Assembly: GCA_023014485.1 (NCBI GenBank)
Contig: JAJOZX010000087.1
Coordinates: 1,350,001-1,414,000 of the forward strand
Source: Bathynomus jamesi
Taxonomy: Eukaryota; Arthropoda; Malacostraca; Isopoda; Cirolanidae
Direction: 5' to 3'
Length of the DNA: 64,000 nt
Shown: positions 44,911-56,114 of the stretch, piece after piece
Numbering within the stretch: the stretch's first letter is position 1
How the letters are laid out: the number at the start of each line of letters is the position of its first letter
Program-made: the position numbers and the translations under genes
Notes under the pieces: generated by a model
Told to the model about the DNA's origin: nothing
Seen by the model: only the letters and a program-made list of their open reading frames with translations
Database searches by the model: none

Positions 44911-45847
44911 TGTTAATTGATTCATCGAAGTTGAGTCTAAAAGCTGTCTTGTTGCATGTTGGCAACGTATTGCCATCAATTCCAGTTGGTCATGCAGTCC
45001 ACATGAAGGAAACATATGACAACATGAAGCAACTTTTGAAGTGCATAAACTATGACAAACATCAGTGGCAGGTTTGTGGTGACTTGAAAGTTGTTGCTAT
45101 CGTGCTTGGACTGCAGCCGGGCTACACTAAGTATTGCTGTTTTCTGTGTGAATGGGATAGTCGGGCTAGGACTTCTCATTACATCAAGAAGGATTGGCTA
45201 CTCCGACACTCATTGGAACCTGGAACAAAAACTGTTCAGTTTCCTCCACTTGTAGAATCGAGCAAGATTTTGTTACCACCCTTACACATCAAACTGGGCG
45301 TCATGAAAAATTTTGCTAAGGCTATGGATAAAACGGGGGCAGCTTTTAAGTACCTCGGTGGTAAATTCCCAAAGCTCAGTGAAACAAAAATCAAGGATGG
45401 TGTATTTGTTGGTCCACAGATCCGCGAGCTTCTTAGGGATGAGGAGTTCGACCGTATCCTAGGTGGTGAGGAGAAGACAGCGTGGAATGCTTTCCGGTTA
45501 GTAGCAACCAATTTTCTTGGAAATACCAAAGTTGACAATTACAGGGAGCTGGTGGAAAACCTGCTGTTCTCCTATCAAAAAATGGGCTGCAATATGTCTT
45601 TAAAGATACATTTCCTCCATTTGCACCTGGAATTTTTTCCGGCCAACTGCGGAGCAGTCAGCGATGAACATGGTGAACGTTTCCACCAGGATATCTCAGC
45701 GATGGAGAAACGCTACCAGGAGAAATGGAGTCCATCATTGTTAGCAGACTACTGCTGGACAATAACAAGAGATGCTCCAAAAGTTGAGTACAAGAGACAA
45801 GCAAAGAAGCGACGGGTTGAATCAATATTAGTGACTGCATTATACAG
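44911..45847 (+). pseudogene. Transposon-derived protein, 3' part with repeated segment
   Basis: The first 287 bp or so repeat 44089-44378 of the 5' part with few changes. The frame then runs on through LHIKLGVMKNFAKAMD, GVFVGPQIRELL, HFLHLHLEFFPANCGAVSDE and HGERFHQDI. The spacing of acidic and His residues there recalls an RNase H-like fold, but I cannot prove catalysis. After ILVTALYR the coding similarity ends at a donor-like CAG|GTATGT (45847/45848); the listed open frame continues to 45890 in what may be intron. Without the first copy and the spacer the two halves would be in register. Confidence 0.6.
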
Positions 45848-45890
45848 GTATGTTACTAATATATGGTATACATATATGCAAAATGTGTAA

Positions 45891-46361
45891 CTTAAATTTT
45901 CTTGAAAACTGTAGCCAATCGACTGTTTTTATGGTCATATTCGTTTTCAGCACCCCAAAATCCATAATAGGAAACACATTTTATCTCCGAAGCACAAACT
46001 TTTTCAAAATTTGTAGACCAGTTTTATTAACTTAATAATACTGACTTTTCAAGTGTTTATAAATTACTTAAAAAAACAAACTGTACTTAAAATTTCTACG
46101 GCGAAATCCTTAGAGACGTGTCCTGAAGACGTGTCTCGCTGGCTACTTGTTCTTGGATGAAAACGAGGCGTGAAGAACTTAGAGTCGTGACACATCGGTT
46201 CAAGGGTGGATGTGACGAACAGGAAGTCGTGACACGTTGGTCAAATGGTGGGTCTTATTATCTTGGTAGTAGGGTCGCCGCAATTATCCTGATGCAGGGT
46301 AATTTCTATCCTGGCCAAAGGGTGGGCACGTGTTAAAATCCTGGCTATAGGGTCGCCACTT
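45891..46361 (-). other. Leader region with primer-binding site
   Basis: On the minus strand, just inside the LTR end, TGGCGACCCTATAGCCAGGA (about 46339-46358) sits three bases after the LTR, as a tRNA primer-binding site should. The following leader repeats GCGACCCTA and CGTGTCACGACT-type motifs. No gag frame is seen. Confidence 0.5.
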
Positions 46362-48233
46362 TGTTAACCCCTCCGTCTATGGCCCTGGATTGGTTCGAAT
46401 CGACTGGGGTTCTGGTTGGGAGGGAGCAACGGATATTTCTTGCGATGGTTTTCTTCTATAAGATTCTAATTTTTTTTCTCGCTATAGGGTCGACAGTTGT
46501 TAATTCTTCTCTTTCTATGATACTTTCTCTGATACTAAACTTATCGACATTTCTTCTTATAACTTATCGACTTTACTGACTGAGTTCTCGGACGAGGGCA
46601 CGGCTCGAAGGAAAAGATAAAAAAACTTCTTTTACTGTAGTTTACTTCTAAAAATGTACAGGTAGTGCTCTGAATTTACAGGGGTAGAGGTTCGACCTCT
46701 TTCGACCATGGCTGAGGCCGGAATCTAAAAATTAAGGAGGCAAAGGGCCTCTGCCCCCTCCTCGCTGAAAGGCTGCTAACAAGGGAGGGATTCGAAGTAA
46801 TCGAAGTCGGAGTGAAGAAGTGACATTATTTTACAATTACATGATTTATATACAATCTAAATTTTAGGGGGAGTGCAGTTTGAAGGTTAAGTTTCCCCTC
46901 TTTTAATCCCATGATCAGATTTTTGAAAGATTCCAAATAAAAAATTTAAAAATAAAAATAAAAATAATCGTATTTTCGCCGACTATACATTTCTAAAGGG
47001 CGACATAATTACATTGAGTACAATCCAAGTACATCACTGAGCAAATTGCAACTTCGGTTTATTACAATTATGATTACAATTACCAACCAATTCACATTCG
47101 CTTATTATCGTTAATTATAGTTTTATTAAAGTACATTAATTACATTATAAATTATCATTACTTACAGTTTCATTAAAGTACGGTACATCAATTACATTAT
47201 TAGGTACATTAGTCACTTACAATTCTTACAGTCTTTTTTTATATTTATATATGGTTATTAGTACAACACAAAGTACATGGGCACATACGGTATATATTTA
47301 TATACAACATAATATATGTTATAATATGTTATAATATGTTATAATATATTATAAATTTGAATTCAGAGGGAGAGGAGGTATTACGTTTTCAGATGTTCAA
47401 TTTATTCAGTGATCATCGAATTGCTTACACTTGCATAAGCACTTAAGAGTTCATTGCGGGAGGCGAAATAATTAAAAATAAAAATATAAAAAAATAATAC
47501 ATGCGAACGTATTTGGACGACTTTGAACGAACAGGTACGAATGCCTAAAGTTTTGTACATATATCGATACGTAACACAATAGGTTGTGTGCGTAATATAG
47601 ACACGAGTGAATATGAACTGATAGGTTGAGAGGGCATAAGTAGACAATAGGTAGATGAATGAATAAGTAATAAAATTAACAAAAGATAAAGGTCAAGACA
47701 GGACATGGATGCATGAACGAATAACATATAAATAATGACGTATAGAGTGTACAGTTTTTATTATTATTATGTTAAAGTATTTCCATACATTGTATACTAG
47801 AGATATGATGAAGGGAAATCAATGACGGGAAAATGTGAAGGGAATTAAGCTACTTTATGACGTCATAGTTATTCAAATTATGTCATACGTACAGTGTAAG
47901 TCATTATTGGGAGGATTCAAAAGAAACGAATTAAAGACAAAGAGTGGGTATTAAGGACTAAGTACAACTATGGGTTCCAATCCTGCTATATGCAATGTGC
48001 ATGCATAATCTAATAAAATTTAGGGACTAGACAACCATAATTAATTATAATAAATTCTATAACAAATGAAAAATGGAAATATGGATACGACGAAACCATA
48101 GAAGTGGTAGGTCGCATGGTTGTGACACTGAAAGAAAATAGAAAGCAACAAATAAAAATTTTATGCAAACTCGCGTTAAGCGATTTTGGTTCTTATGTAA
48201 AAATGAATATTGATTATTCATTGTTCATTTTTA

Positions 48234-48235
<2 letters not shown>
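46362..48235 (-). repeat. 5' LTR of decayed LTR element
   Basis: On the minus strand it starts TGTAAAAATGAACAATG (48235) and ends GAGGGGTTAACA (46362), a TG...CA LTR of 1874 bp. Its end portion (46362-46690) matches 61093-61410, the end of the LTR at the right edge, so the two belong to one family. It pairs with 38155-39650 to delimit a 10-kb element. Confidence 0.75.
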
Positions 48236-48267
<32 letters not shown>

Positions 48268-48509
48268 CTGTATAACTTCTAGGAATAGTCAAAAGCTTAT
48301 AAAGAAACGTTCTCAGCCGTTTATATATTAGATATGTTCAATATTAAGAGAGTAGTTCATTTGACCCATATTAGAAGTGGGCTAGTTGGTAGTGCCTCAA
48401 GCAACCTACGGCAAGAAAGAGAGATGTTACACACACGTTCGTACACACACACACACACACACTGTATAACTGCCAAGTATGGTCAAAAGCTTATAAAGAT
48501 ACGCCCCCA

Positions 48510-48576
<67 letters not shown>

Positions 48577-48644
48577 GTATATAGGCTGTATTAAGGGAAT
48601 AATTATATCCCAAAATGCGCCATATTAGAAATGTTTAGTCGTTG

Positions 48645-48705
<61 letters not shown>

Positions 48706-49477
48706 TAAATTCAGCTAAACTTTACATATATAATACAGAGAGGAGATGTTCACATGAGATAGCTATATTAAGAGATTAACTTCATCAACGTTACACATGT
48801 ACATTAATGGGTCAGTTCAGTTGGTAGCGCCACCAGCTACCAGCGGCAGGAATGTCTAAAAGTTTATAAAGAATCCGCCTTGGCCATCCTTCATGCATTA
48901 AAAAAGTTCTGGGACTGGTTATTCTCCTTCGTAGCGACAAAGATCATGTGGCTGAGAGGACCTACAGCTGTATGTGGGATCCAGCTCTCTACGAGTCGCT
49001 ATATCATCTAAACGTGGAAGATAGGGGTCAACCATACAACACTCATCAAACCCAACGTTGCTTAGCAGCTAAAATCTCGCTGTGAAGAGCCGATGATACA
49101 TTGGACTCGACAACACTTTTCTAACCATGACTTAAATAAATTTTTCATACTTTGATAAATTTCAGAAAATACTATTTTCAGATATAAATAACTCGATTCT
49201 TCTTCCACAGAAATGTTTTCACTTTGTTACGTATAAACGTAACACTGTGAAAACATTTGTCTGTAGTTCTACATTGAAATTACTGCAATATTTTTAATAT
49301 CTTTTTAAAAGTTGTGCACCGGATATTTGAACTAACCACATAATATTTTGAAAGGAATGTTAGCTTGTGCCATGGAGAATAATTTTTTAAAAAATTTGTA
49401 TACTCTTTAAGCTCAAAACGTATAACTAAAATACATTTAAGGTACATTAACCAAAATGGGGGCCTGTCATTTTAAGG
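48236..49477. repeat. CA and TA microsatellites with a duplicated spacer
   Basis: A (CA)n at 48238-48266 is followed by TGTATAACTTCTAGG...GTCAAAAGCTTATAAAG, and the same arrangement recurs at 48447-48500. (TA)n arrays lie at 48513-48582 and 48648-48701. From 48820 to 49110 the sequence is unique and not recognised. Confidence 0.7.
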
Positions 49478-49547
49478 AAAAACTAACGGTAAGGCGAAAA
49501 ATGATATGCGTATGCGATAAACCACACACGAACACACTGTACAACTT

Positions 49548-49609
<62 letters not shown>

Positions 49610-49681
49610 AGAAGTTGTACAGTGTGTTCGTGTGTGGTTTATCGCATACGCATATCATTTTTCGCCTTACCGTTAGTTTTT
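49478..49681. repeat. Perfect 73-bp palindrome around a TA array
   Basis: The left arm 49478-49550 (AAAAACTAACGGTAAGGCGA...) is the exact reverse complement of 49609-49681, with a (TA)n loop of about 58 bases. The arm tip CGCCTTACCG plus TGTGTGGTTTA is repeated once more just outside, at 49682-49703. A second (TA)n array follows at 49701-49750. Confidence 0.9.
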
Positions 49682-49696
49682 CGCCTTACCGTGTGT

Positions 49697-49749
<53 letters not shown>

Positions 49750-50161
49750 TGTGTGTGTGTATATGTATATATATATATATATATAGTATATTACAAGTAA
49801 GGTAATAATATATATACTTTATAAATTTTATACTTAAACCATATGGAATCCAAAAGAGCACATTCCGTTTTCTTCCGTTTATTTTTAGGTTAGGGGAGAC
49901 TAAATCTTTTCGCTTTTAGTTTTATTGAGCCACACACGGATTTCTTTCAACGTTTTCTTTATGTTAGAATTTAAGGCTGCTTATTTATTTCTTTATTCTC
50001 ATTTATTTAACACAATTTTAGTCCGAGATCCTTATGAGGCCATGCCCAAAAATGCACTGGCAACTCGCCTCTTTCGATGAATCGTTTGATTTCTGCTGCC
50101 TTTGCTGAGTTTTACTTTCTAATAACTACATTAAACCCGTTTTTAACTGCCATGAACTTTA

Positions 50162-50345
50162 TGTCAAATCATTCGGAAATATGCAAAGGTTATTTTCGTT
50201 CAACAATTGATTTCTTTGACTGCGTTAATCTAATTTTTGGAATCGTACGAAATTCATTTCGTTTTGACCTATCGCGTCATACGCTGCCAGGTATAAACTG
50301 TAATTATCCTATTTTAATTTCATCCTATGAAGTGTACAGTACAGT
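50162..50345 (+). repeat. Dispersed repeat, other copy at 35135
   Basis: It is the second copy of the element at 35135-35340. Here it lies in a 94-codon open frame (50077-50361) with no recognised motif. Confidence 0.7.
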
Positions 50346-51260
50346 ACATTACAGTACATAACATTTCCTCAGCTGTGGAAAAAGTATTTTATGCAGAGGT
50401 CTGAAATTTTTATGATGGCTTATCAATAGATTGAGGTAAAAGTTATGTAAATTTTGGAAGTGTGAATGGCATATTTTTGAAGTCATTGATGTTCAAATCG
50501 GAAGGCGTTGTTTTTGGGCAACACGATATATATATATGGATCTATGTGTATATTTTTGATGAAAAACAAATGGATTTTAATTATTATTAAAATAGATTCA
50601 TCAAAAATGTATGAACTGGCAAAAATAATTTCAAAAAGGGATGTTAAACAATTGATATAAATTAGATAATTTTTATAAAAATCCATAATAAACTCATTTT
50701 GAAGTGTAATGCTATTCGACCGGGGCTCGGGCTCCAGTGTCGGCAGGCTGTGCCTAGCATGCCCTTGATTGCAAAAGTACAGGTTGATTTTTTTCAGTCA
50801 AGAACCCTTAATAATTCGAAATTTTTTAATTATTAACAATGGAGTCTGTGATGGATATAGGCTGAAGTGCGTGCAATGCAAAGATCGCTACACTTCACCT
50901 AACCTAACCTACCTAACCATTCCGCATTTTTAATCTGAAACAAATATAATACTTGGAAATCTGAAAACACCAAATTAATTTTCTATTTCATCAACGTTGT
51001 GTTAATTAATAATAATAATAACAATAATAATAGTAAATACACCAGAACTTCTCTCTCTTAAAAACTTTTAATTTACGTTTAAAAATTTTTAAACACATGC
51101 TAAATAACGTTCATTTTTACGTTGAAAAGCAAACACTTAAATAAGCTTTTAATTACAACATAATATTATTCGCATACGACCTCTCTAAAAACGGTGAAAA
51201 AATCTGCGGATTGAACAAGCCAAATTTGATAAAAAAACACCTTCATTATTCGTGAAGGTG
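50346..51260. other. Unassigned stretch
   Basis: A short inverted pair (TTTTTGATGAA...TTCATCAAAAATG) lies at about 50553-50610. CACCTAACCTAACCTACCTAACC at 50896-50918 is a short run of CCTAA-like units. Nothing else is supported. Confidence 0.4.
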
Positions 51261-51261
51261 T

Positions 51262-51440
51262 CCAATCAGACCTTCAATGCCCAAAGCGTGGGTCCGTTAC
51301 ATCAATGTTGTGACATCTGATTGGCACACACATATGTCATAGATACGCCCCGTTACATTAATATCCAATCAACAAGTTTAAGGGACTGCCACAATGGGGA
51401 ATCAGTGCATATAAAAGGAAGTATTTTCAGCTGGAACTCA
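51262..51440 (+). promoter_or_regulatory. Candidate promoter: three CCAAT boxes and a TATA box
   Basis: CCAAT is present at 51262-51266 and 51365-51369, and inverted (ATTGG) at 51320-51324, each within a CCAATCA or TGATTGG context. TATAAAAGG lies at 51410-51418. A transcript would start near 51440 (TTTTCAGCTGGAACTC). The order and spacing are those of an RNA polymerase II promoter. Confidence 0.45.
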
Positions 51441-51813
51441 CAGCAGTTATTTACCAGCCAGCGAATAATCACACATACCCTCAATCATAGACACCGCCAA
51501 CCAGTCACAACAACAACTTTACAGTTTACCGAACTATATGAAGAGGGGTGCCCTAACGCCGATGCTACAATTAGTCTTTTTAACGCATCCGGTCGGGACG
51601 GATTATTTTCAACGCAAACCGTTGCTGACATCTGCACTGACGCTCCGTTTGATCCAGCGGAAGATTCTACAGTAGAAATGTAAGTATAAAAATTTTATGT
51701 ACCTGTATTTCTATTTTATTTTTTTGTGTCCTATATTTGTTATTTATTTTAATATTCCTGAGGATGTCATTAGGCGAAAGCTCTTGAGCACCATTCTGTG
51801 TTTCTTTCGTGGT

Positions 51814-51881
<68 letters not shown>

Positions 51882-52214
51882 TTGGACTGTAATAATTTTT
51901 TCAACTCATTACATTTTCTTGTAAAATGCTTCATTAAAATAACAGGTTTACTCATTTTAGAATTATAGATTAGTTTCAATTAGTAATAACTAATTAATAA
52001 TTAATATTTTAAGAAAGACCTTCAATATTATGGTAAAAGTACTGTTCTGATATTTCTATTAATTAATTTTATAAAAATCCATAAGTTCATTTTAAAATGT
52101 GATATTATTCGTCATTTTCCTTTAAATGGACCACAAACCACGAACTTCCCTTAGTGGTTCGAAGGTATTTGAGGATTCACCTTGTAACTCCATGTAACTC
52201 CTTGTAACTCTCTT

Positions 52215-52277
<63 letters not shown>

Positions 52278-52540
52278 AAGTATATGTTATGGGCAAAGGG
52301 CAGGAATCATTAAATATTACAATAATCAAGATTCTTTTGCAAGTGTTAATTATCTTTATAAAATCCATAATAATCACATATCCTTTCTCCTTAAAGGACT
52401 GGTGAGGAACTCAATCGTGTTTTAGAATCTTTTCTTGATAGTTTTGAAGAAACGCAAGTCACGGACAGTGATCTAAATAGGGAGGTCGAAGTAATACAGC
52501 ACACCCGATCCAACGAATGCCAGGTCGTCAGGGAACTAAT
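51441..52540 (+). CDS. Possible gene with two phase-matched exons
   Basis: An acidic open frame ends at AGAAAT|GTAAGTAT (exon end 51679). A second exon begins after CTCCTTAAAG at 52397 and ends GAACTAAT|GTAAGC (52540). Both donors split codons in the same phase, and the second exon is 144 nt, a whole number of codons. The joined product reads ...AEDSTVEM then TGEELNRVLESFLDSFEETQ and so on. No ATG lies in frame after the TATA box, so either the start is elsewhere or the promoter and frame are unrelated. The intron holds a PLE fragment and a (TA)n array (51819-51878). The product is not recognised. Confidence 0.3.
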
Positions 52541-52778
52541 GTAAGCTTTTTTCTTTTTCTTGTGTTTCAGGTAAGAACAAAACGCAGTGTATTTTCATCT
52601 ATTTATTAAATGGTAGAATCATAAGGAATGTTTTATAAAATAATAACATTTTATATTGAACTTAAATTAGTTACAGAATTAGCATCCATTACATTTTAAA
52701 TAAGCTACAGAGCACAAAACTAACATTATTGGAGACATCTTATATTTTACATAATATTGTTGTAATTACTCAAGTTAC

Positions 52779-52810
<32 letters not shown>
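52541..52810. other. Putative intron start with acceptor-donor junction
   Basis: Thirty bases after the exon-2 donor, TTTTTCTTGTGTTTCAG is followed at once by GTAAGAAC (52570/52571). The remaining bases up to the (TA)n array are AT-rich and hold no gene. Confidence 0.4.
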
Positions 52811-52814
<4 letters not shown>

Positions 52815-53139
52815 ATTATTTCACGAAAGTAACACGTGAAAAATATTTATGATGAATAAAACCACGAAGGGAAAAGAAACACAAAGTGGTGCTCAAGCGC
52901 TTTCGTCTAATGACATCCTCAGGAACACTGGAGTGAAAGAAGAGTTCAAGACAATATATAGGTTCCAAAAATAAACATAATATATATATATATATATATA
53001 TATATTAGGGTGTACCTAAAATTGCAACTTCAAAATTTTGTAACGACCAGGATGTAATTTTTTTGTATTCAGTGCAAAAACATAATGTACAAAATCTTAT
53101 CAAAATTGAACAGTATTTAGGACTTGCTCAAAGATGTTG

Positions 53140-53828
53140 AACTTTAAATATATTTACCTTTAATTAACATAAACATTTACTTCCAATTAACATAAAAATT
53201 TACCTTTAATTAACATAAACATTTACTTTCAATTACATAAAAATTTACCTTTAATTTTATTTACCTTTAATTAACATAAACATTTACTTTCAATTAACTT
53301 AAAAATTTACCTTAATTAACATAAACATTTACTTTCAATTAACTTAAAAATTTACCTTAATTAACATAAACATTTACTTTCAATTACATAAAAATGTACC
53401 TTTAATTTTATTTACCTTTAATTAACATAAACATTTACTTTCAATTAACATAAAAATTTACCTTTAATTAACACATAAACATTTACTTTCAATTACATAA
53501 AAATTTACCTTTAATTTTATTTACCTTTAATTAACATAAACATTTACTTTCAATTAACATAAAAATTTACCTTTAATTAACATAAACATTTACTTTCAAT
53601 TACATAAAATTTACCTTTAATTTTATTTACCTTTAATTAACATAAACATTTACTTTCAATTAACATAAAAATTTACCTTTAATTAACATAAACATTTACT
53701 TTCAATTACATAAAAATTTACCTTTAATTTTATTTACCTTTAATTAACATAAACATTTACTTTCAATTAACATAAAAATTTACCTTTAATTTTATTTACC
53801 TTTAATTAACAAACATTTACTTTCAATA
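53140..53828. repeat. AT-rich minisatellite inside TE2
   Basis: Units alternate AACATAAACATTTACTTTCA with ATTACATAAAAATTTACC and TTTAATTTTATTTACC; a higher-order period near 107 bp is visible. The array has about 690 bp and lies between the transposase stop codon and the left terminal repeat. Confidence 0.85.
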
Positions 53829-53842
53829 ACATTAACACAGCT

Positions 53843-56114
53843 TTAATCAACATTTTTGACAGCCTCATCAAACTTCTTTCGATGATACTCAACCACTTGA
53901 AGAAGGAACTGTTTCTGTTCCTCGTCACGAGTAAGGCTTTCATTGAAGGATTGCATGAGAGCAACTCCTCGTTCTGCCAAATCATTTGTTACTCTAAGAG
54001 ATGACACAATTGCTTGAGCTTCATTGTAGGTTGCATCACTGGACCAGTCTGCGGGGTCTTTACCGAGAAAGGTTTCATCAATTCCCAAAATACTAAAGAA
54101 GTTTTTAGTTGATTTTGTCACAAAGTCAGCCAATGAACATGAAGAAAAAAATTTTATAGGGGGAATCCTCTTTGGAGGCTCTTCGGAACCTTGTTGCACT
54201 CTCATGTTATAAATCATGTTTCTCTTCTCTTCATGGGATACTTTATTGTCAAAAAAACTTAGACCTACTGATATCTCAGATAAATACCACAAATGTCGTG
54301 AGAATGCAGTCAAAGCAACAGTTGAAACTTCTTTGTCAGCGTAGTCTTCAAGTGTTTTTAGAAGCATGAGATCGTTTCTTGGAGCATCACAAGATGACGT
54401 ACATGTAAACCAATATTTAATGTACACAGTTGTGACGAACAGTGACACTCGTAACAAGTGATCTGCTAACATTCTGACATAGGAGAGGCGGGATCCCCTA
54501 ATTGCAGTTTGACGGTGCTGAACAGAATATTGTTCTTGGAAAGGCACATTTTTATGGCATAAATTGCTCGTGCCATCCATCGAGCTCGGTGTACTGCTCC
54601 AGGTTTACGAAAAGTGATGCCTTGGGAGGGAGTACCTCCAAGGAATATAATGGAGAGTTCTAGGAGCTCTTGATAGTCTCCCCGAAGCTGTTTTGACTGC
54701 AACTGCTGAAGAGCAAATGCAATTAGACCTTTTCTCCTTTCTTCTTCTACCATGTTACCAGTATTTATATTAAGTAGAGTTTTATACTGCGTTTTATCAT
54801 ATGAGGCCAAGATTCACGGAAATGAGAAAAAACTTCAATATTAGGTGACCTACCAGCATCATGCAGAGAAAATACTTTCTCTAACATAATTTCAAATATG
54901 TGATGGCGGCATGCAAGACTCAGCAGATCTTTCTCTAATTCTGTTTCAATTTTAAGGCAAACCCCACCTTTCAATCCAGTATTAGTTGGTGCAGTGTCAA
55001 ACACAATGCAACTATTCTATTTTCTAGTCCCCATTTTCTTATTTCTGTCAGACAAGCATCAGCAATACCAGAAGCATTCCCAGTATTGAACTTTGGAACA
55101 GCAAGTAATTTTGTAATATCTTTACCAGACACTAAAATTGGTAAACGCTCTACAGTCTTCTGAACAGCTCCAGTATAATCATCCATAATTTTTCCATCCA
55201 AGTGGAGAGTAAGGGGTACTTTTGGATCAAAAGATGCTCGAATTTCTGCTGCTAGAGATTCACGATGTTTGTTTCTGGCTCGATGAATTGTTCTGTGGCT
55301 AATCTGTAACTCACTTCTGGGAGCTCTGAGCAAATTAGATGAAGCCATTGCTGAGAAAACGTGAACAGCATTTCTGCTACTTATTTTTGTTCGATCTAGT
55401 GCTGCAGCAACTTCTTGCGTAACAACTTGAACACGACCTCTGTCAGAACACCTAGACAAAACAGCCTTATGAGCAATCTCTTGATCAAAATCAGCATGAT
55501 CACTTTTATCAGATGATTCTCCTGATGATTCTAATTCTATCGATTCATTAATTGTTGCTGCTGATGATGTATATGCTTCCTGCAAATATTTCTGTTTCTC
55601 TTTTTGCCTTTCATATGCTAGTGATCGCTCAATTCTGCTAGCTTCTTTCTTTGAAAGTTTCATGTCTACTCCTATCATTGATCCACGACGGCCTTTTTCT
55701 CTTTGACCTTGTAAGAATAAGCGATCTTCCTCAATCTTAATCAAACTCATGGCATCCTGGTGTGCAATATCAAATAAATCATCCAGTGACTCGCCAAAAT
55801 ATCACGTTTCTTGCTTTCAGTAGATGTTGATCTATTTATGTTTTTTTTGAGTGACTGCCATTCTTTATGAAGACGTACAACTCTCTCACGCACATGTAAT
55901 TCAGTTGTTGTAGGTATACGTGCTCTTTCCCAAATCGGCAAAATTAAACGAACAGTTTTCTTAACACTTTCATTCAGACTCATTTGTTTATCAGTATGAA
56001 AATTAAATAACACTTTTAGTACATCACGCCTTGATGGTAACTTTGCAGCACTAAATTTTCTTCACATTTACCAACTAACCAAATATCACTGTAGCGTCTT
56101 GTTTTCATTGCCAT
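53843..56114 (-). pseudogene. TE2 transposase with several frameshifts
   Basis: It begins near 56114 with MAMKTRRYSDIWLVGK and ends at the TAA at 53843. Motifs: PIWERARIPTTTELHVRERV (N-terminal core), MSLIKIEEDRLFLQGQREKG, LHLDGKIMDDYTG (first Asp, near 55195), FDTAPTNTG (second Asp, near 54995, shifted frame), LACRHHIFEI (C-x-x-H), HRARWMARAIYAIKM, HLWYLSE, and NDLAERGVALMQSF (third acidic site, near 53975). Frame changes occur near 56050, 55790, 55005, 54790 and 54520. All three acidic positions survive, but the gene is broken. It is clearly homologous to TE1 (same HLWYLSE, EEQKQ-LLQVV, ERGV blocks). Confidence 0.8.

Noticed and set aside
44976..45179. Minus-strand frame repeated from 44150
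   Set aside because: It is a shadow of the duplicated coding segment on the plus strand.
50896..50918. Interstitial telomere (CCTAA)n
   Set aside because: There are only three to four imperfect units, too few to distinguish from chance; similar CCTAAG runs occur in the BEL leader near 22535-22555.
53140..53828. Possible CRISPR-like array
   Set aside because: The units are contiguous AT-rich tandem repeats without unique spacers, in a eukaryotic transposon.
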